Source: Exilibacterium tricleocarpae (GTDB lineage: Bacteria; Pseudomonadota; Gammaproteobacteria; Pseudomonadales; Cellvibrionaceae). From it: DNA of 64,000 nucleotides. Made by a program: the position numbers and the translations under genes. The stretch spans positions 1 to 64,000 of the forward strand of contig NZ_ML660088.1 in NCBI RefSeq assembly GCF_007004655.1, given 5' to 3'. Below, in pieces: positions 26,780 to 35,593 of the stretch (within the stretch, counting starts at the first letter, position 1; the number at the start of each line of letters is the position of its first letter). The notes below the pieces were generated by a model. The model was given only the letters and a program-made list of their open reading frames with translations, was not told where the DNA came from and ran no database searches.

Positions 26780-27498
26780 GATGCGGGCTCCTTGGTCCCG
26801 GCAAGCGGGCCGGACGGCACCGGCTCGGCCAGGTTGCCGTACAGCAACAACAGGGTGGCAGCGATGGACACGGTGGCCGCGGCTTCAATTACCAGTATCA
26901 GAACCCCGGCAGCGGCAACGGGATATTGCAGAAAGGCGCCAGTTATCGCTCCCACTGCCGCCGCCACTGCGGTAAACACCACCAGCCCCACCACCAGCAG
27001 CGGCCGGGCCGGCAGTGCCGCCAGTGAAAATCCGCCGGCCAGCGACAGCAGCACGCCGGCACCGGCGAGCAGAGCGCCGGCCTGAAACGCGCCACCCGGC
27101 GCATAGGCGCCCACCCACAATAAATAACCGCCGGTCAATACCACCAGCGGCACCAGTAATTTGACCAGTGCCGCCAGCACCGGCTCGACGGCAACGGCCT
27201 CGGTGCGCTGTGGTGCGACAGCACGACGTAGCGGCAGGGTGGCCACCGCCACCACAAACAAGACGGCAATTTCCAACAGCGTGTCATAGCTGCGAAAGTT
27301 CAGCAGCACCGCCGTCACCGGATTTTCGACGCCGCTGTGCGGCAGGGCCGCGGCGACGGCGGCTTGCAGGCCGGGAGCAGCGGGGCCCGAAACCACCACC
27401 GCCGCTATCAACGCGAGTGTCAGGCCAACGATGGCCAGCGCGCAAACGATGCGCAGTCCCGCAGGTGGTGCAGCGTTACTGTTCAGTTCACGAAACAT
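26776..27498 (-). CDS. mnhB: MnhB-domain subunit with MbhE-like N-terminal region
   Basis: A 240-residue membrane protein. The N-terminal ~100 residues (FRSYDTLLEIAVLFVVAVAT near 90) match the MbhE-type segment that forms the C-terminal end of MrpA in standard Mrp operons. The remainder is an MnhB domain with GGYLLWVGAYAPGGAFQAGALLAGAG. Here the two are fused rather than separate. The start at MFRELN is chosen because the open frame upstream lies inside the preceding gene. It overlaps the MbhD-like gene by 11 bp. Confidence 0.85.
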   Translation of the reverse strand: MFRELNSNAAPPAGLRIVCALAIVGLTLALIAAVVVSGPAAPGLQAAVAAALPHSGVENPVTAVLLNFRSYDTLLEIAVLFVVAVATLPLRRAVAPQRTEAVAVEPVLAALVKLLVPLVVLTGGYLLWVGAYAPGGAFQAGALLAGAGVLLSLAGGFSLAALPARPLLVVGLVVFTAVAAAVGAITGAFLQYPVAAAGVLILVIEAAATVSIAATLLLLYGNLAEPVPSGPLAGTKEPAS

Positions 27499-27760
27499 GG
27501 TTGTCCCCCGCCTTGCGGCGCGTGTTGCCCGGCACCGTCCGCAGGCGCCGCCAGGCGGCCAGCAGCAAGGCACCGGTCAGTCCGGCGCCGATGGCCGCCT
27601 CGGCGATCGCGACATCCACGGCACCGAGTCGCGCCCAGGTAATCGTGACCAGCAAACCCAAACTGATAAACAGCACAATGGCTTTGAATAAATTGGTCGT
27701 CGACAGGCTGAGCCAGGCGAGCACCAGCACGCCCGCCCCCAGGGTAAAGTCGATAGTCAT
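27488..27760 (-). CDS. MbhD-like (DUF4040) subunit
   Basis: A 90-residue three-helix protein, equivalent to the MbhD segment that in MrpA is part of the C-terminal extension. Diagnostic residues are LFKAIVLFISLGLLVTITWARLGAVDVAIAEAAIGAG, with DVAIAEAAIG a family signature. Its existence as a separate gene shows that this operon has the split Mbh-like architecture instead of a full-length MrpA. The start ATG at 27760 lies 2 bp beyond the MnhG stop. Confidence 0.87.
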   Translation of the reverse strand: MTIDFTLGAGVLVLAWLSLSTTNLFKAIVLFISLGLLVTITWARLGAVDVAIAEAAIGAGLTGALLLAAWRRLRTVPGNTRRKAGDNHVS

Positions 27761-27761
27761 G

Positions 27762-28079
27762 TCAATCGGCACGCTCTTCTCTCCCGTTTTCAACACGGCG
27801 CTGTGCGTTATAGGCATGGCGCGCTACCAGATGACAGCAGGCAGCACCGGCCGCCATTACCAGCAGCCAGATCAGCAGCAACAGCACTATCTGGAAAGCA
27901 TTGGCCATCTGCGGCGCCAACCCCAGCAAAAGCAGACCTAAGCCGAGATTGTCGGCCTTGGTCAGGGCATGCAGCCGGCTGTAGACATCCGGAAAGCGCA
28001 ACAGGCCCACCGAGCCGGCCAGGTAGAAAAACAACCCGCCACCGGTAAGCAGCACAGTGGCAATATCGACGGGGCTCAT
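27762..28079 (-). CDS. mnhG: MrpG/MnhG-like subunit
   Basis: A 105-residue three-helix protein with the MnhG signature GLLRFPDVYSRLHALTKADNLG at about 25-46. A long second and third helix follow, then a charged tail. Start and stop overlap the neighbouring genes as expected for an operon (ATGA with mnhF). Confidence 0.92.
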   Translation of the reverse strand: MSPVDIATVLLTGGGLFFYLAGSVGLLRFPDVYSRLHALTKADNLGLGLLLLGLAPQMANAFQIVLLLLIWLLVMAAGAACCHLVARHAYNAQRRVENGREERAD

Positions 28080-28495
28080 GGGGCTTGCTCCGACGGAGAA
28101 GCTTGCCCGGAAAAAGGGGTCCGCTCAGCAGAAGGAGCCTGGTTCGACAGCGGCGCCGACTCCGACAACGCGGCTTTGTCCACCCCTGACGCCTGGTCCG
28201 GCGCCGCCTCCTTCTTCAATAATTTAGCTCGCTCCGGCAGGGGGACATCCTCCGACAGTCGAATAAACGCGATCAAGGCCAACGGCGCCAGCAGCGCCAA
28301 CACCAGGGCGACATGCAGCAGCGCCGACTGGTCCTGCGCCACCGCCAACAACACCAGAATACCGACCCCGGTGGTACCGAAAAGTTGTGCAGCCAGCATA
28401 CGATCGGCCGCCGAAGGACCGCGCAAAACCCGCACCAGCCCCGCCAGCAAAACCAGCAGCAGTGCGACGGCGACGGCTGTCAGATAGTAATTCAC
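28076..28495 (-). CDS. mnhF: MrpF/MnhF-like subunit with low-complexity tail
   Basis: The first ~90 residues are a normal MnhF: three helices, with RGPSAADRMLAAQLFGTTGV near 26-45 containing the conserved DR motif. MnhF proteins normally end at about 90 residues. This one has a further ~48 residues rich in Ala, Pro, Ser, Glu and Gln with degenerate repeats (SESAPLSNQAP, SGQASPSEQAP), predicted disordered and probably cytoplasmic. The tail reads through to an ATGA overlap with mnhG. Confidence 0.9.
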   Translation of the reverse strand: MNYYLTAVAVALLLVLLAGLVRVLRGPSAADRMLAAQLFGTTGVGILVLLAVAQDQSALLHVALVLALLAPLALIAFIRLSEDVPLPERAKLLKKEAAPDQASGVDKAALSESAPLSNQAPSAERTPFSGQASPSEQAP

Positions 28496-29049
28496 AGTGT
28501 CCCTCCCTGCGCCTGTGCGTCACCGCTCGCAACGTCTATACCGAACAGCAGCGCCACCCGTCGCTCGCATTCGCGCAACTCCTGCGTGTCCAGGTTTTCC
28601 TTGTTGAGCAGGTGCACCACCCCGCCGTCAGCGTCAAATTCGACACTCAGGGAACCGGGCAGCAGACTGATGATATTCATAAAAAACAGCCGCGCGCCGG
28701 TATCCGGCAACCACTGTAAGCGATACTCGATAAAGCCCGGCGACACCGGTAAATCGGGCCGCAGGGCGCGCCTGGCGACATCGAGGCCGCCGCGCAGCGA
28801 CTGGTACAGAAAGTAAGGAATGAACCGCAGCAGCCCGATTGCGCTGATGCCCGCCGCCGATGTGGCGGTGGTCGCCGGTGCCAGGCGGGTGGCAAGCAGC
28901 AGGCTCAACCACGATGCCCCCAACACCGCAACCGCACCGACCGTCCAGGATGCCGCCACCCCTTCGGCGAGCAACCACCAGAGCGCGGCAAAAATCGCCA
29001 GCCGCGGCAGCCAGGCGCGCACCGAGAGGATGTTTATTCCCGCTTTCAC
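28492..29049 (-). CDS. mnhE: MrpE/MnhE-like subunit
   Basis: A 185-residue protein with two or three N-terminal helices, then the MnhE soluble region. The MnhE signature is FIPYFLYQSLRGGLDVARRAL near 73-93, and the C-terminal ISLLPGSLSVEFDADGGVVHLLN block is highly characteristic. It follows the P-type ATPase gene with a 4-bp overlap, tying that ATPase to the Mrp-like operon. Confidence 0.92.
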   Translation of the reverse strand: MKAGINILSVRAWLPRLAIFAALWWLLAEGVAASWTVGAVAVLGASWLSLLLATRLAPATTATSAAGISAIGLLRFIPYFLYQSLRGGLDVARRALRPDLPVSPGFIEYRLQWLPDTGARLFFMNIISLLPGSLSVEFDADGGVVHLLNKENLDTQELRECERRVALLFGIDVASGDAQAQGGTL

Positions 29050-31829
29050 GGCATCGCTTCCGCGCGTTGGGCACCGCCGAGATCGGCGGGGCCAGAGCGC
29101 TGGCGCCAGTGTTTTTCCAGTCCGATAATCAGTGAAATCATCAGGCCGCAGGCGAGGATGCGCAACCAGGCATCGATGCCGATAGGCGCGGTGTCAAACC
29201 ACTGGTTCATAACCGGCAGGTAAGTGAACAACAGTTGCAGAATCGCCATCACGGCAATGCCAAACCAGATCCAGGGATTGGAAAAGAACCCGACCTTGAA
29301 CACCGACTGCGTCAGGGAGCGACAGTTAAACAAATAGAAGGCCTCACCGACGACAAACATGGCCACCGCCACAGTGCGTGCCTCGGTCTCGGTGGCACCC
29401 CACAGGAGTTCCAGTTCAAACAGACCAAACGCCGACACGGACAACAACGAAGAGACCAGCAATATACGCCAAAGCAGGGTACTGTCAAGAATCGATGTGT
29501 TGGGTTGATGGGGCGGACGCTCCATGATGTTGGCCTCCGCCGGCTCGAACGCCAGCATCAGCCCCAGGCAAATGGCGGTGGTCATATTCACCCAGAGAAT
29601 ATGCACCGGCAGCAGCGGCAGCGAGATGCCGAGCAACACCGCCACCAGAATCACCAGCGCCTCGCCGCCGTTGGTGGGCAGGGTCCAGACAATGAACTTT
29701 TTCAAGTTGTCAAAGACGCTGCGCCCCTCCTCCACCGCTGCGCGGATAGTGGCAAAGTTATCGTCGGTGAGCATCATGTCGGCGGCCTCGCGGGCGACTT
29801 CGGTGCCGTTTAAGGCCATGGCCACACCGATATCGGCACGCCGCAGGGCCGGCGCGTCGTTGACCCCGTCGCCGGTCATGGCGACGACCTGGTCGCCGGC
29901 CTGCAGCGCTTTTACCAACTGCAGTTTATGGTCGGGGCTTACCCGGGCAAAAACCGGTACCTCCCCGGCCAGGTCCTCCAACTGACCGGCATCGACATCG
30001 GTCAGCTCCCGCCCGGTCACCACCGGCCGTTTCTCGTCCGCCGCCACAATCCCCAGTTGCCGCGCGATACTGACGGCGGTCAGTGCGTGGTCGCCGGTAA
30101 TCATCTTCACTGCGATACCGGCCCGGTGGCAGGCCGCCACGGCGCGGGCGGCCTCCGGGCGCGGCGGGTCGATCATCGCCTGCAGTCCCAGAAACTCCAG
30201 CGCCCCGGCCACATCTTCGTGCTCGAGGGTATCGCTGCCGGCAGCGGCACGCTTGCGCGCAAACGCCAGCACCCGCAGCCCCCGGGCCGCCATTTCCTCG
30301 GCCCGCCGCTGCACATCAGCGGCATCGATAGGCCCCGGTCGGCCGCCACTGTCCAGCACACTGTCGCACTTGGGCAGCACGCTTTCCAGGGAGCCTTTGA
30401 TATAGATAACGCAGGTGTCAACCTCGCGGTCGCGACACAGCGTTGCCATATATTGGTATTCGGATTGAAAGGGAATCGTATCGATTTTCTCGAACCGCGC
30501 CTGCGCGGTGGCTGTGGTCAAGCCAGCTTTATGCGCCGATACCAGCAGCGCACCCTCGGTGGGATCGCCGGTTATCTGCCACTGGGCCGCCGTCGAAGTC
30601 GCGCCGGCATCCGCATCGGCCGGCGGCAACAGACTCGCCTCATTGCAAAGCAGGCCGGCCGTCAGCGTCTCCCGCAACGCCGCATCGGCACCGGCATCGA
30701 CAACATCACCTGGGTCCCGATCAGCACCGGGGTGGTAAAATTCACCGTGCGGATCATAACCGTCGCCGCTGACATCAACGAGCTGTGCGCCTGACCACAG
30801 CTCGCGCACTGTCATTTCATTTTTGGTCAGGGTGCCGGTTTTATCCGAGCAGATCACCGTGGTGCTGCCGAGCGTTTCCACCGCCGGCAGATTGCGGATA
30901 ATCGCCCGCCGCCGGGCCATCCGCGACACGCCGATCGCCAGCATGATGGTCACCGCCGCCGGCAGTCCCTCGGGAATGGCACCCACCGCCAGGGCCACCG
31001 CCGCCATAAATGTCTCCAGCAGGGAGCCACCGTGCAACCAACCGACCAACAGCGTCACGCCCGCCAGCGCCAGAATCGCATAGAGCAGCAGGTGGCTGAA
31101 CTGCTTTATCCGTTTAGTCAGCGGCGTATCCAACGTCTGGGTAGTGGCAATCAACGCCGAGATTTTGCCGATTTCGGTGTCGTCCCCGATGCCGGTTACC
31201 AAACCCAGGCCGGTGCCGTAAGTGACCAGGGTCGAGGAATAGCCCATGTTGCGCCGGTCACCCAGTTCGCTGTCGGCGGGAAGCTCTGCGGTAGTTTTTT
31301 CCGCAGGCACCGACTCCCCGGTCAACGCCGACTCGTCGATCTGCAAATCCCGCGACTTGATCAGCCGCATATCAGCCGGCACTTTATCGCCGGGTTGCAA
31401 CACCACCAGATCGCCGGGCACCAGCTGGTCGGCGGCAATACTCTGGCGCTGCCCGTCGCGAATAACCGTCGCAACGCTGTGTAAGCGCTTGGAAAGCGCA
31501 TTGATTGCGCGCAGCGCCTTGGCCTCCTGCACGAAACCGATAATCGCGTTTAACAACACCACCATGGCGATCACGGCGGCATCGACCCATTCCTGCAGGG
31601 CCAACGTGACAGCCACCGCCGACAGCAAGATGTAAACCAGGGGTTGGTGAAACTGCAACAGGAAGCGCTTCACCGGCCCCATGCCCTTGTGTTCAGTCAA
31701 CCTGTTAAGACCGTAGCGCTGTTGTCGTTGCGCCGCTGCGGCCGCCGACAGACCCTCGGTACTGTCGGCACTCAAGTGTTCGGTTACCTCCTCGACAGGT
31801 GTCGCGTGCCACCTCTGTTCAGAACGCAT
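29046..31829 (-). CDS. P-type cation-transporting ATPase (P2-like)
   Basis: A 927-residue P-type ATPase. It has an N-terminal cation ATPase domain, actuator TGES near 183, M4 motif AIPEGLPAAV, phosphorylation motif CSDKTGTLT near 330 and hinge GDGVNDAPAL near 625. C-terminal helices M5-M10 follow. The PEGLP of M4 is shared with SERCA-type pumps. M6 reads LWVNMTTAICLGLMLAFEP, without the Asp of the SERCA NxxxD calcium site, so Ca2+ specificity should not be assumed; Na+, K+ or H+ are possible. It is the first gene of the operon with the Mrp-like subunits, overlapping mnhE by 4 bp. Confidence 0.92.
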   Translation of the reverse strand: MRSEQRWHATPVEEVTEHLSADSTEGLSAAAAAQRQQRYGLNRLTEHKGMGPVKRFLLQFHQPLVYILLSAVAVTLALQEWVDAAVIAMVVLLNAIIGFVQEAKALRAINALSKRLHSVATVIRDGQRQSIAADQLVPGDLVVLQPGDKVPADMRLIKSRDLQIDESALTGESVPAEKTTAELPADSELGDRRNMGYSSTLVTYGTGLGLVTGIGDDTEIGKISALIATTQTLDTPLTKRIKQFSHLLLYAILALAGVTLLVGWLHGGSLLETFMAAVALAVGAIPEGLPAAVTIMLAIGVSRMARRRAIIRNLPAVETLGSTTVICSDKTGTLTKNEMTVRELWSGAQLVDVSGDGYDPHGEFYHPGADRDPGDVVDAGADAALRETLTAGLLCNEASLLPPADADAGATSTAAQWQITGDPTEGALLVSAHKAGLTTATAQARFEKIDTIPFQSEYQYMATLCRDREVDTCVIYIKGSLESVLPKCDSVLDSGGRPGPIDAADVQRRAEEMAARGLRVLAFARKRAAAGSDTLEHEDVAGALEFLGLQAMIDPPRPEAARAVAACHRAGIAVKMITGDHALTAVSIARQLGIVAADEKRPVVTGRELTDVDAGQLEDLAGEVPVFARVSPDHKLQLVKALQAGDQVVAMTGDGVNDAPALRRADIGVAMALNGTEVAREAADMMLTDDNFATIRAAVEEGRSVFDNLKKFIVWTLPTNGGEALVILVAVLLGISLPLLPVHILWVNMTTAICLGLMLAFEPAEANIMERPPHQPNTSILDSTLLWRILLVSSLLSVSAFGLFELELLWGATETEARTVAVAMFVVGEAFYLFNCRSLTQSVFKVGFFSNPWIWFGIAVMAILQLLFTYLPVMNQWFDTAPIGIDAWLRILACGLMISLIIGLEKHWRQRSGPADLGGAQRAEAMP

Positions 31830-32322
31830 AGGTCTCTCCCATACTCGGCAGTTTATTCACAAACGCGGCGTCGTTACCCCCTTGGCAAGCGCCGGCAGAC
31901 AAACAGTAGCCCAAGCCAATAGTTCATAAAAGTCGAATATTCGTGTTTTTTGATTCGATTTTTCCGATATTCGGAGTTGGCTGAGAAACTGCGAAATGCA
32001 AAAATACACAATAAAAAAGGGAATAATCTGTAATACAGTCAATGGGCGTGTTCGGTTTTACCGATGATTTAAAAAAAAATAAACGAGTTTTTCTCGATAC
32101 GAAAGCCCCGTACCATCACCTTCTTACAAGGTTGACAGTATCACTCCTTACAAGGTTGATTTTGTATGTTGTATCACGTGGTACACAAGCTCACTCCACA
32201 GCAGCGACACGTAGTTCTGGTATTGGGTCTATGACATTGGAAATCCTAAGATGTAGGAGCCCTGATACTAGCGTCTTAGCATCCACTACCCAGGTCTTGG
32301 TAACTATTCGAGGAGCACAACC
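31830..32322. other. Divergent ATPase-operon/HPF promoter region
   Basis: A 493-bp A/T-rich spacer between the ATPase operon and the HPF gene. It contains a 13-bp direct repeat, CTTACAAGGTTGA, at 32123-32135 and 32147-32159 (24-bp period), and GTATCACGTGGTAC near 32170, an imperfect palindrome. A good GAGGAG ribosome-binding site ends it, before the HPF ATG. No coding sequence is supported. Confidence 0.5.
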
Positions 32323-32658
32323 ATGAATATCAAAGCGCGGGCCCAGGGCTTTAAACTGTCCCTGGCGATGCACGACCATATCAACTCCCGGTTATATCTG
32401 GCGCTAGGGCGATACTATGGCAAAATTCAACAGGCGGAGGTGACCTTGGTCAAGATCGAGGACGCCGAGGACGGCAAAGACCAGCAGTGTGAGATCAAGT
32501 TACAACTCGACCATTTGAAAGATGTGGTCGTCACCGAGAGGGGGGACGATCTGCGCCAGACGATCAATACCTGCGTGCACTGGGCCAAGCGGGCAGTGGA
32601 GCGCCATCATAACTATATGCGGCGTATGAATCTTAAGCGATACTATGGTTACAACTGA
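32323..32658 (+). CDS. HPF/RaiA-family ribosome hibernation factor
   Basis: A 111-residue protein of the sigma-54 modulation/ribosomal S30AE family, which binds the 30S decoding region and inactivates ribosomes in stationary phase or stress. It has the short beta-alpha-beta-beta-beta-alpha fold without the long-form dimerisation domain. HINSRLYLALGRYYGKI and the basic C-terminal helix CVHWAKRAVERHHNYMRRM are the family regions. GAGGAG precedes the ATG. The last codons and stop (Gly-Tyr-Asn-stop) are the first unit of a 12-bp tandem array that continues past the stop. Confidence 0.87.
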   Translation: MNIKARAQGFKLSLAMHDHINSRLYLALGRYYGKIQQAEVTLVKIEDAEDGKDQQCEIKLQLDHLKDVVVTERGDDLRQTINTCVHWAKRAVERHHNYMRRMNLKRYYGYN

Positions 32659-32706
32659 GATTACAACTAGGGTTAAAACTAGGGCTACAACCAGGGTTAC
32701 AACCGG
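32647..32706. repeat. Five-copy 12-bp tandem array anchored on the HPF stop codon
   Basis: Units are GGTTACAACTGA, GATTACAACTAG, GGTTAAAACTAG, GGCTACAACCAG and GGTTACAACCGG. The first encodes Gly-Tyr-Asn-stop of the HPF gene. Because the unit is a multiple of three, copies two and three also place in-frame stops. Confidence 0.95.
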
Positions 32707-32915
32707 AGCGGCAGAGAGTTGGCCGCTACCTGAGCAAGCTCATTTGTTCAATAGACGCAATGCAACAATATTTTTACGGCTTTTTATACAGCCATAACCT
32801 CGCATAAAAGACATTCTCCTGACTCATCGTCCCAACACCACCCGATTCCCATGGTTTACCGGAGCAGCACTCAAACAGGATTCAGGAAGTGTTGAGCCAA
32901 TACGCCTCGACACAA

Positions 32916-32980
32916 CTCAGGAGCCGGTTAAACGGCTAAATCGAGGGCGGTCATCGATTTAGCTGTTTAACCGGACTGAG
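32916..32980 (-). terminator. Long hairpin at TonB receptor 3' end
   Basis: Arms 32924-32944 and 32954-32974 pair over 21 bp with one G-T-type mismatch (CCGGTTAAACGGCTAAATCG facing its near complement) around a 9-nt loop. A further 5-bp CTCAG/CTGAG pairing lies outside a small bulge. It starts 20 bp after the receptor stop codon on the minus strand. There is no strong T-run, so it may stabilise the 3' end rather than terminate intrinsically. Confidence 0.65.
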
Positions 32981-33000
32981 ACTGGCAAAACTTCCAGGCT

Positions 33001-35253
33001 TTAGAAACTGAAACGTACTCCAACCGAAGCGGTGCGGTCTTTATTGGGACGGGCACCATAAGGCTGGCGACCGAGAATATCCTCTTCACCGGTGAGATTC
33101 TCGACCCGGGCAAACAGGTTTAACTGCTCGGTGAGCTGATAATTGCCGGACAGATCGACAGTCAGGGAGTCATCGGTCTCCTCGAAGGCTTCGCAAGAAG
33201 CACGCACACAGACCTCATCGACATAGTTGGCATTGAGATAGGCGGCCCAGCGTACCTGCTCGATACCCACCGTCAACTGGAACTGATTTTCGGGGATATA
33301 GGGAATCGGGTCACCTTCATTGACATCGCCGAAGAAATCGGTATCGGCAATATCGGTATCGAACTCCCCGTCGATATAGGTATAGGTAAACGTCAGTGGC
33401 ACGGCAAAGGTATCTCCAGACATCAGGTTGGCCGACGCCAGCACTTCGATACCCTTCACCGTGGCCGCATCACCATTGAAAGCTTCCCCGATTTCGCAAT
33501 CCGAACCCGAGGAGGACGTGCACTCGCCGAGCAGATTGTCGTAGTCGCTCAGAAATGCCACTACTTCTGTGCTGAGGTTTGCGGACTGGTAACGCACACC
33601 CAACTCATAGTTGATGGCTTCCTCCTCCTCCACGCCCGGCGAGTTGCTCGGTGCGGTAAAACCTTTGTGCACTCCACCCAACAACACCACCTCGTCGTTG
33701 ACGTTGTAGAGCACACCCAGACCGGGCAGCCAGACACTGGTGTCGTTCTCGCGACTGTCGCGGAATGTGCGGGCAGCGCCGTCGTTGTAGCGGGTACGTT
33801 TTTGCTCGATATCTTCGTAGCGCAATCCCGGCGTGAACACCCAATCACCGAACTCGATCCGGTCATAAATATGTACCGCCAGGGCTTCCGCTTCCTGCAC
33901 GCGGTTGCCGGCGTTGCCGAGTTCACCCAGATCATCCAACACCAGGGCACCGCCGCGCTGACTGTAGGTACTGTTGCGCTGCAGGCGATCCTCTTCGTCT
34001 TCATGCACGCGCACACCGACCTCGAGACTATGGGTCGCACCGCCCAGTTGACCCTCCCAATTCAAACCCAGTTGAATGCCCCGCGAATAATATTCACGGG
34101 CATTGGAGCGCAGTTGAATACTGCCGGCTACGGTGTCCTGGGTGCCGTCGAGAATCCCCTGCAACTGGGCGGGGGAAAATCCGTCGACGCTGTCACCGCT
34201 GTTGATGGCATTGATAATACTTGCCCAACTGGTGCGATCAAAATCGCCGGCATTGGCGCTGCCGTCCAAGTCGACGCCCTCGGTTTTAAACCAGTCGCGT
34301 TCGTGTTCGTTATTGTAGGCGGTCGCCGAGAGACTCAGGGCATCGCTGATTTGAAACTGGTAGCGCAAAATAACCTGCTCGTGCTCGGTTTCAATATTGT
34401 CGAGCGCCGACAGACCGTAGCGACGAAAGGCATCGTCATTAAAATCGGCGTCGGTCAGGCCCAGGTAGCTTTGATTGGAATCCTGGTCGGCGTATTGAAG
34501 TTTCAGCTTAACACTGTGGGGAGAGCCTTCCGGCGCATAGCTGAGCTTGACGGTGTAATCTTTGATATCCAGGCCGGTATCGCTGCCGCTGCGGTCGATA
34601 TCCTGGAACCCGTCGGACTGCCATTGGTGGGTCTCCAGCAAAAAACCAAAACCGTTGTTCAGTTCGCCGCCGTAGGTGGCGTGCATGCGGTAGGTGGTAT
34701 CTTCACCAGCTTCGAATAACAGGTCGCCGCCCAGGTCCTGCGGGATCGGGGTCGACACCATATTCAGTGCACCGCCGATGGTGTAGGGCCCCTGGGTTAT
34801 GGCGGCGGGTCCTTTCACCACTTCGAACGCGTGCATGCGACCGACGGTGGGAAAGTAGTAAGCCGATGGCGCCGAGTAAGGCGCCGGCGCGATCAGGACA
34901 TTATCCTCCAGCAGGGTGATGCGGCCGCTGCGCTCGGTGGCGACGCCGCGAATACTGATATTAGGGCGCAGGCCGTAGCCGTCTTCGACCTGGATGGAAA
35001 CGCCCGGTACCTGGCGGGCGATACGCTGGATATCGGAGTAGGCAAACTGCTGTAGTTCTTCGGCGCCGATAAAGTGCGCCGAACCGGTGGCGTTGCGCAC
35101 CTCGTCCTGGCTTCCGACAATGGTAATTTCCTCGTGAAACCTGGACTCCACTACCTGCCCCGCCTCTGTCGCTTCCGCCCCTGTGGCAGAGAAACTTGCG
35201 ACAGAGTTACTCACCACGGCAGCTACCGCCGCAGCCAGTCTGACCTTTCTCAT
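33001..35253 (-). CDS. Fur-controlled TonB-dependent receptor (FecA-like)
   Basis: A 750-residue outer-membrane receptor: signal peptide about 1-25, TonB-box region EEITIVGSQ near 41-49, then plug and beta-barrel ending in VGVRFSF. Plug motifs are QVPGVSIQVEDGYGLRPNISIRG and VVKGPAAITQGPYTIGGALN. The layout and plug resemble ferric dicitrate/siderophore receptors. A Fur-box-like sequence lies about 100 bp upstream, so iron-chelate uptake is the best guess. No FecR/FecI-type or ABC partner genes lie adjacent. Confidence 0.92.
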   Translation of the reverse strand: MRKVRLAAAVAAVVSNSVASFSATGAEATEAGQVVESRFHEEITIVGSQDEVRNATGSAHFIGAEELQQFAYSDIQRIARQVPGVSIQVEDGYGLRPNISIRGVATERSGRITLLEDNVLIAPAPYSAPSAYYFPTVGRMHAFEVVKGPAAITQGPYTIGGALNMVSTPIPQDLGGDLLFEAGEDTTYRMHATYGGELNNGFGFLLETHQWQSDGFQDIDRSGSDTGLDIKDYTVKLSYAPEGSPHSVKLKLQYADQDSNQSYLGLTDADFNDDAFRRYGLSALDNIETEHEQVILRYQFQISDALSLSATAYNNEHERDWFKTEGVDLDGSANAGDFDRTSWASIINAINSGDSVDGFSPAQLQGILDGTQDTVAGSIQLRSNAREYYSRGIQLGLNWEGQLGGATHSLEVGVRVHEDEEDRLQRNSTYSQRGGALVLDDLGELGNAGNRVQEAEALAVHIYDRIEFGDWVFTPGLRYEDIEQKRTRYNDGAARTFRDSRENDTSVWLPGLGVLYNVNDEVVLLGGVHKGFTAPSNSPGVEEEEAINYELGVRYQSANLSTEVVAFLSDYDNLLGECTSSSGSDCEIGEAFNGDAATVKGIEVLASANLMSGDTFAVPLTFTYTYIDGEFDTDIADTDFFGDVNEGDPIPYIPENQFQLTVGIEQVRWAAYLNANYVDEVCVRASCEAFEETDDSLTVDLSGNYQLTEQLNLFARVENLTGEEDILGRQPYGARPNKDRTASVGVRFSF

Positions 35254-35350
35254 AGAATTATCCCCAACAAAACACTCTGCTGTGCGGCAGGCTGGCTATG
35301 CCCATCCACCGCGCTCAATCTTGAAATCCTAGCCAACTATTAAAACAAAT

Positions 35351-35369
35351 GCAAATCATTATCATTATT
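35351..35369 (-). promoter_or_regulatory. Predicted Fur box of the TonB receptor
   Basis: On the minus strand AATAATGATAATGATTTGC matches 15 of 19 positions of GATAATGATAATCATTATC, including an unbroken ATAATGATAAT. It lies 98 bp upstream of the receptor ATG, in the right place to repress it when iron is plentiful. Confidence 0.75.
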
Positions 35370-35593
35370 TTAACGATTAACAAGCGCTTTTCGGTTTAAT
35401 TGTCAGATACCGACAATGAATACACACGCCTAGATGATTATGTATAGAAGCAAGATTATAAAAGCAGGCAGCGGGAGGCGACTCGCGAGATACCCTGCAC
35501 GTTACCGAACAGGCTGGTCAGATTGAATTGAGGGATAAGGCCCGACCGTCGTCTGTCAAAGACAACACCGATACTGACAGAAGGCCCACGTCG

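Noticed and set aside
24966-26888. 640-codon version of the MnhD-like gene
   Set aside because: The first ~135 codons overlap mnhC and mnhB in another frame and read as Cys/Arg/Pro-rich nonsense. The ATGA overlap at 26483 gives the real start.
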